Assembly (NCBI RefSeq): GCF_001949145.1
Contig: NW_019091598.1
Coordinates: forward strand, 216,458 to 280,457
DNA: 64,000 bases
From: Acanthaster planci
Taxonomy: Eukaryota > Echinodermata > Asteroidea > Valvatida > Acanthasteridae
Direction of reading: 5' to 3'
How positions within the stretch are numbered: position 1 is the stretch's first letter; every line of letters starts with the position of its first letter. The position numbers and the translations under genes are program-made. Positions 63,190 to 64,000 of the stretch are shown here, piece by piece. The notes below the pieces were generated by a model. The model saw only the letters and a program-made list of their open reading frames with translations, was not told the DNA's origin and did no database searches.

Positions 63190-64000
63190 TGGAAATAGTC
63201 CTTTTCATTGGATGACCTTGCCATGAATTCTGCACCAGCGAACTCAAAGAAAATTTCTTAGTTGTCTATAGACTCTTTGAAGCTACGCCTCTTGTTCTTA
63301 CTTAATATTGGTTTCCATTGCCAATTTGCCAAGGTTGCCATGAAATACACTTGTGGGTAGCACAGTCAATACAAAATGGCTTGCAATCAACAGGAGACTA
63401 ATCAATTGTCATTTGTCAGGAAAATGCAGCGTCCCTCACAGTTGGTGGTACAATATGAACGTATCAATCTGCCTTGGTGCTTCTTTATTATGAGTTGGTT
63501 ATTGTGTAGTCTTCCTCAAGAAATGCCATATTCATTGCTGGGCTCTACCTTCCACATATTTAATTAAAGTTAATTAACATATTCAATAATTAAAGTCAAC
63601 CTGTGCACCATATGTACAGTGTCCCAGCTTAACCTCTTGCACCTTGAGGGGAAGGGGGCAGGGCATAGATGGCTAGGTTATACCACATTCAGGAAGTAAA
63701 GCAATCCTTAGGTACATCTTACCAGAGGTTAGTTTGGCATTTTCTTGCCAACTCCTTATTACAGTTCCTAGCCGCATTGTTTTAAAGGTAGAATAAAGTG
63801 AGCGTATGAGATTGATCATACTTGTATTTCTAGTTACCCTCCTACATGCTATTTTAAATGTGTAATGTCATATAGAAGAGAATATTGCCAAATGAAAGGC
63901 CCTTCCCATGAACGTAGTTAATGCACTATTTATCACCTTCTTATTGTGTTATTAGTAGTTAAGCCCCATCAGTTTCAACCCTGTTGGAAAGACTAGTCAG
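63190..64000. other. Flank of the lectin gene and window edge
   Basis: This is the 5' side of the minus-strand lectin. The first bases still resemble the flank of the pseudogene. No TATA box or further exon could be assigned. Confidence 0.4.

Overview
The window is animal nuclear DNA: compact exons of 49-726 bp with GT-AG boundaries, AT-rich introns up to about 3.7 kb, tRNA-derived SINEs and MITE-like elements. The protein families (discoidin/F5-8C, F-type lectin, Link, C-type lectin, TSP1, PAN) and the repeat content suggest a marine invertebrate deuterostome. An echinoderm is my best guess; a hemichordate or amphioxus is not excluded. Nothing in the window is prokaryotic. Layout: bases 1-5690 are upstream DNA with a broken C-type lectin fragment on the minus strand (610-780) and an NRF1/YY1-like promoter signature near 2270-2330. 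From 5742 to 57017 lies one very large gene on the plus strand. I traced 45 coding exons; they join without a single frame break into about 3,350 codons (10,051 nt). The last exon ends in a strong donor, so the 3' end lies beyond the window. Domain order of the predicted secreted protein (residues): signal peptide 1-26; PAN/apple 27-107; F5/8C 108-270; three EGF 271-387; five C-type-lectin-like domains (CTLDs) alternating with TSP1 repeats 388-1402; five more TSP1 1403-1708; F-type (fucolectin) lectin 1709-1854; Link 1855-1952; F5/8C 1953-2107; a degenerate TSP1 2108-2158; PAN 2159-2238; fibrinogen-related domain plus Thr/Asn-rich spacer 2239-2554; LamG-like 2555-2796; TSP1; F5/8C; two TSP1; F5/8C; TSP1 to 3350. 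Almost every domain is bounded by phase-1 introns, the signature of exon shuffling and tandem exon duplication. From 57018 to 64000 there is a small minus-strand gene for a secreted single-CTLD lectin (62476-63189) and, about 2.9 kb away, a decayed copy of its first exon (60062-60325). If the large gene continues, this lectin lies antisense inside one of its introns. The introns also carry three copies of one SINE family, a second tRNA-derived SINE, two copies of a TIR element of about 335 bp, two TTAA-bounded TIR elements, a foldback element rich in GGGTCA/TGACCC palindromes, and two 60-bp palindromes containing TTAGGG. Introns not described separately showed me nothing beyond AT-rich sequence and simple repeats. 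Working together: the large protein would be an extracellular, many-armed recognition or adhesion scaffold. Its lectin-type folds mostly lack the canonical ligand residues, so a structural or divergent binding role is more likely than textbook sugar binding. That role is inference; the exons, phases and domain signatures were read directly from the sequence.
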